Source: Colius striatus
Lineage: Eukaryota > Chordata > Aves > Coliiformes > Coliidae
Direction of reading: 5' to 3'
Assembly (NCBI RefSeq): GCF_028858725.1
Contig: NC_084767.1
Span: 4,701,501-4,765,500 of the forward strand
Length of the DNA stretch: 64,000 nucleotides
In this document: in pieces, positions 61,901 through 64,000 of the stretch
Layout: each line of letters starts with the position of its first letter
Position numbering within the stretch: position 1 is the stretch's first letter
Notes under the pieces: model-generated
Told to the model about the DNA's origin: nothing
Database searches by the model: none
Seen by the model: the letters and a program-made list of their open reading frames with translations, nothing else
Made by a program: the position numbers and the translations under genes

Positions 61901-63402
61901 TGCCTAAAGCTATTTTGCTGGCTGGGTTTCCCTCATAGTCTTCCAATGAATCCTTTAGGGCTTAGTAAAAACAAAAACCCACACATAAGCAGCCTGGTGC
62001 TAGTGGAGAGGCACACACAGCCTCCTTGAGTAGAGAGTTTCATCAGTTTTTCCAGTGCTTTGAGCCCTGGAATTGGTGTGGAGGTTGTGGGTGCTCAGCA
62101 CCTTGCTGTTAAAGGACTTCTCTGTTTTTCACCTTTTCTGTCAGTGTTCACAGACAAAGTGGTTTCTAAAAATTCACCTGCTTTTCTGGCTGTTTGGACT
62201 TGAAACAGTGGCAGTCTTGGATGGCTTGTGGCAGAGCAGGGCTGCTGCAGAAGCATGGACCAGTGCAGCTGGCCTTTAATCCTCTGGTGCCCATCACCAG
62301 TGCCAGAGTTCCCTGGGACTGCATGGTCCTGAAAGGCTGCTCATAGCAGTCAGTGTCTGGTTAGAGATCTGTGGTGTGGGAGGGGAAGGGGGATGCTTTC
62401 ATGGTTGGGCTGGAGGGGTAGGTGGTACTCAGCATGACAGTTTTTTCCAGCACAGCCAGAGCAGTGTCTTGCCCTGAAAGGGATTTTGCTTTGCATTGCA
62501 ATAGGATATTTTTGCCTTGAGGGCTGGTAAGGACCTGTCTTTTGCCAGGACCAGCCCTTTGAAGTGCCATGGCTCAGAGACACCCCTCCCCTTGTCTTCT
62601 CCTGGCAAGCACAGATTGTCCTCTTGTTTTTAGTTTAATGCAAGTGGAGTCACTGGTGAACTTGCCAGGGTTTTGCACAACAGAGATGTTAGCACACTCC
62701 CTGCCATGGGAGATGGAGCCCTGAGCAACATCAGTGATAGTGGTGGTGGTGGAGAGGCAAAGAAGCTGAGTGCCAGCCAAACCTGGATGGAAGTCCTGCT
62801 GCCCCCAGCTGAGATGCAAATATAGAGAGATAGAGAGTACAAATATCTACAGTTATAGATATGGAAGCGGGGAATGGCACAATCCACAGCATTTTAGGTT
62901 GATTCCTGTCACTTCAGCACAGCAACTGGGGCAAAGGGAGCTGTAGGGAGGAGACTTATGGGAGGAAAAAGGGAGGTTGGAATCACAGGAAGACATTTGG
63001 TCACTCAGAACAAGAAGGCCATTCCTCAATAACTGCACAGCATGATTTGACCACCTCATTTAAAGCTGGCTGTGTGGTTCACTGTCCCTCCAGAGCTCCC
63101 TGCTGCAGAGAAAGACTCTTCTTAAAAGAGGATCCTGATGGTACTTATTTATAGCATGGAAACCCCTCCAGGAGAGTCACCCAGCCTTGAATGAACATCT
63201 CCCTGTTGCCAGTAGCAGAGCGATGTACAGGCTGTTCCTCCTGCGGTCCCAGCCCCTCCTTTGCAGGGGCCCACTTGACATTTGCTATCAGACTGTAAGG
63301 GACAGTTGTGGCATCTCTCCCCAGTGCAGGAGGTGATGACACGGTGGCTGCCACCTCGCCAGGCTGACAGAGGCAGGAGGAGGCAGGGAGAGGGGCAGCA
63401 GG
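61901..63402. other. Downstream intergenic DNA, no gene recognised
   Basis: No coding exon or transposon was recognised. A short ATAGAGAGATAGAGAG low-complexity run occurs at about 62820-62838. Confidence 0.55.
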
Positions 63403-63438
63403 AGGCAGGGTGCCAGGCAGGGTGCCAGGTAGGGTGCT
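63403..63438. repeat. 12-bp minisatellite, three units
   Basis: AGGCAGGGTGCC occurs twice exactly and once with changes (AGGTAGGGTGCT), preceded by GGCAGGAGG-type purine-rich text. On the minus strand it reads as repeated TLPG, which explains the Pro-rich open frames there. Confidence 0.85.
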
Positions 63439-64000
63439 GGGTTGCACCGGCTGGGCTGCCTCTCACCAGGAGGTGGGGGAGGGTTAAGTGATGTGAGGCA
63501 AGGAGTGCGTGCTGTTCCCAGGAAGGAAAGGTCAGGGGGCAGAGAAGGGGCCCTTGGAGGGACCCCCAGAGTGGGTGCTGGCATTGCAGCAGCTCAGGTT
63601 TGGTGTCAGGTTTGGCTGGGCTGACTCAGTCCAAGCTTCTGTGCCTGGGTAAGCCACCACCAAGGTGCATGCCTGGACTCACTTGTTTGGCTCCATGATA
63701 GGATTTCTGTTTGTTACAGTCAGATGGCAAGGCTTTGGGGATTTTCCTTTCTGATAAGATATACCAAGCCAAAGGCTTCTAATGAAGTCAGGGTGATTTC
63801 AGGAACATTTTCCTTTTCTGCCTAAGAGTTCCCTTTAACACACACAATTCAGGAGGGGAAAAATGATGATAAAAGTGTTTGGACAGGCAACTGTTTCAGC
63901 ATAGGTTTGGACAACACAGCTTACTGAGTGACTGCATCTGTAAGGAGGCTTCCATCAGCTCTGCCAGTAAAGTCATAAATCCAGCATGGACTGGCAATGA
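63439..64000. other. Intergenic DNA at the window edge
   Basis: Nothing recognisable beyond a G-rich stretch at about 63470-63560. No exon or repeat was identified. Confidence 0.55.

Noticed and set aside
58000..64000. 3' exons of SH3TC2, expected downstream on the minus strand
   Set aside because: No SH3 or TPR-like peptide was recognised in the minus-strand frames; the gene probably lies beyond the window.
1..64000. tRNA, rRNA, microRNA (including miR-143/145) and CRISPR-like arrays
   Set aside because: No cloverleaf with a B-box, no recognised mature microRNA sequence, and no regularly spaced repeats were seen by eye. The known miR-143/145 cluster of mammals lies much farther from ADRB2.

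Overview
The window looks like a stretch of bird nuclear genome carrying one confidently identified gene, the intronless beta-2 adrenergic receptor gene ADRB2 (54744-55937, + strand). About 54 kb of gene-poor DNA lies upstream and 8 kb downstream. The avian assignment rests on several 5'-truncated CR1 LINE copies, some ending in the avian ATTCTATG-type tail repeat, on a solo LTR (about 38784-39330) of a family I recognise from many neoavian genomes, and on the receptor sequence itself. A non-galliform (neoavian) bird is my best inference; I cannot name a species.

Layout. Positions 1-53.8 kb are moderate-GC intergenic DNA with no credible protein gene. They hold a degraded LTR-like block (about 4030-4850), five CR1 fragments (10.7, 15.7, 22.2, 23.3 and 49.3 kb), one possible ancient CR1 (28.2 kb), a TG microsatellite (13.57 kb), the solo LTR, and two small CpG-bearing patches that could be conserved or regulatory. 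From about 53.8 kb the composition rises sharply into a CpG island. It contains GC boxes, a long G tract, a reverse CCAAT box, a palindromic CRE and a TATA box, all within 200 bp of the inferred ADRB2 transcription start.

The inferred 5' UTR is unusual. It begins almost immediately with two back-to-back pentanucleotide arrays, nine ACGGG units followed by eight GCCGA units. A 13-codon upstream ORF follows, in the place of the ADRB2 leader cistron known from mammals, and then the receptor start codon in an optimal Kozak context.

The receptor (397 aa) keeps every residue I checked for catecholamine binding, G-protein coupling, disulfides, PKA phosphorylation and palmitoylation. It differs from the mammalian protein in lacking the second-extracellular-loop glycosylation sequon. 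It also ends directly after the conserved GTVPS segment, so the terminal PDZ ligand is absent. A second CpG-rich zone (about 56.06-57.4 kb) follows the gene. At 61.6-61.9 kb there is a sequence that looks like the end of a transcript, with an AATAAA signal, which may be a distal ADRB2 3' end or a separate RNA.

No prokaryotic-type features (operons, CRISPR arrays, insertion sequences) and no tRNA or rRNA genes were seen. The most unusual structures are the twin pentamer arrays at the start of the ADRB2 transcript and the shortened receptor tail.
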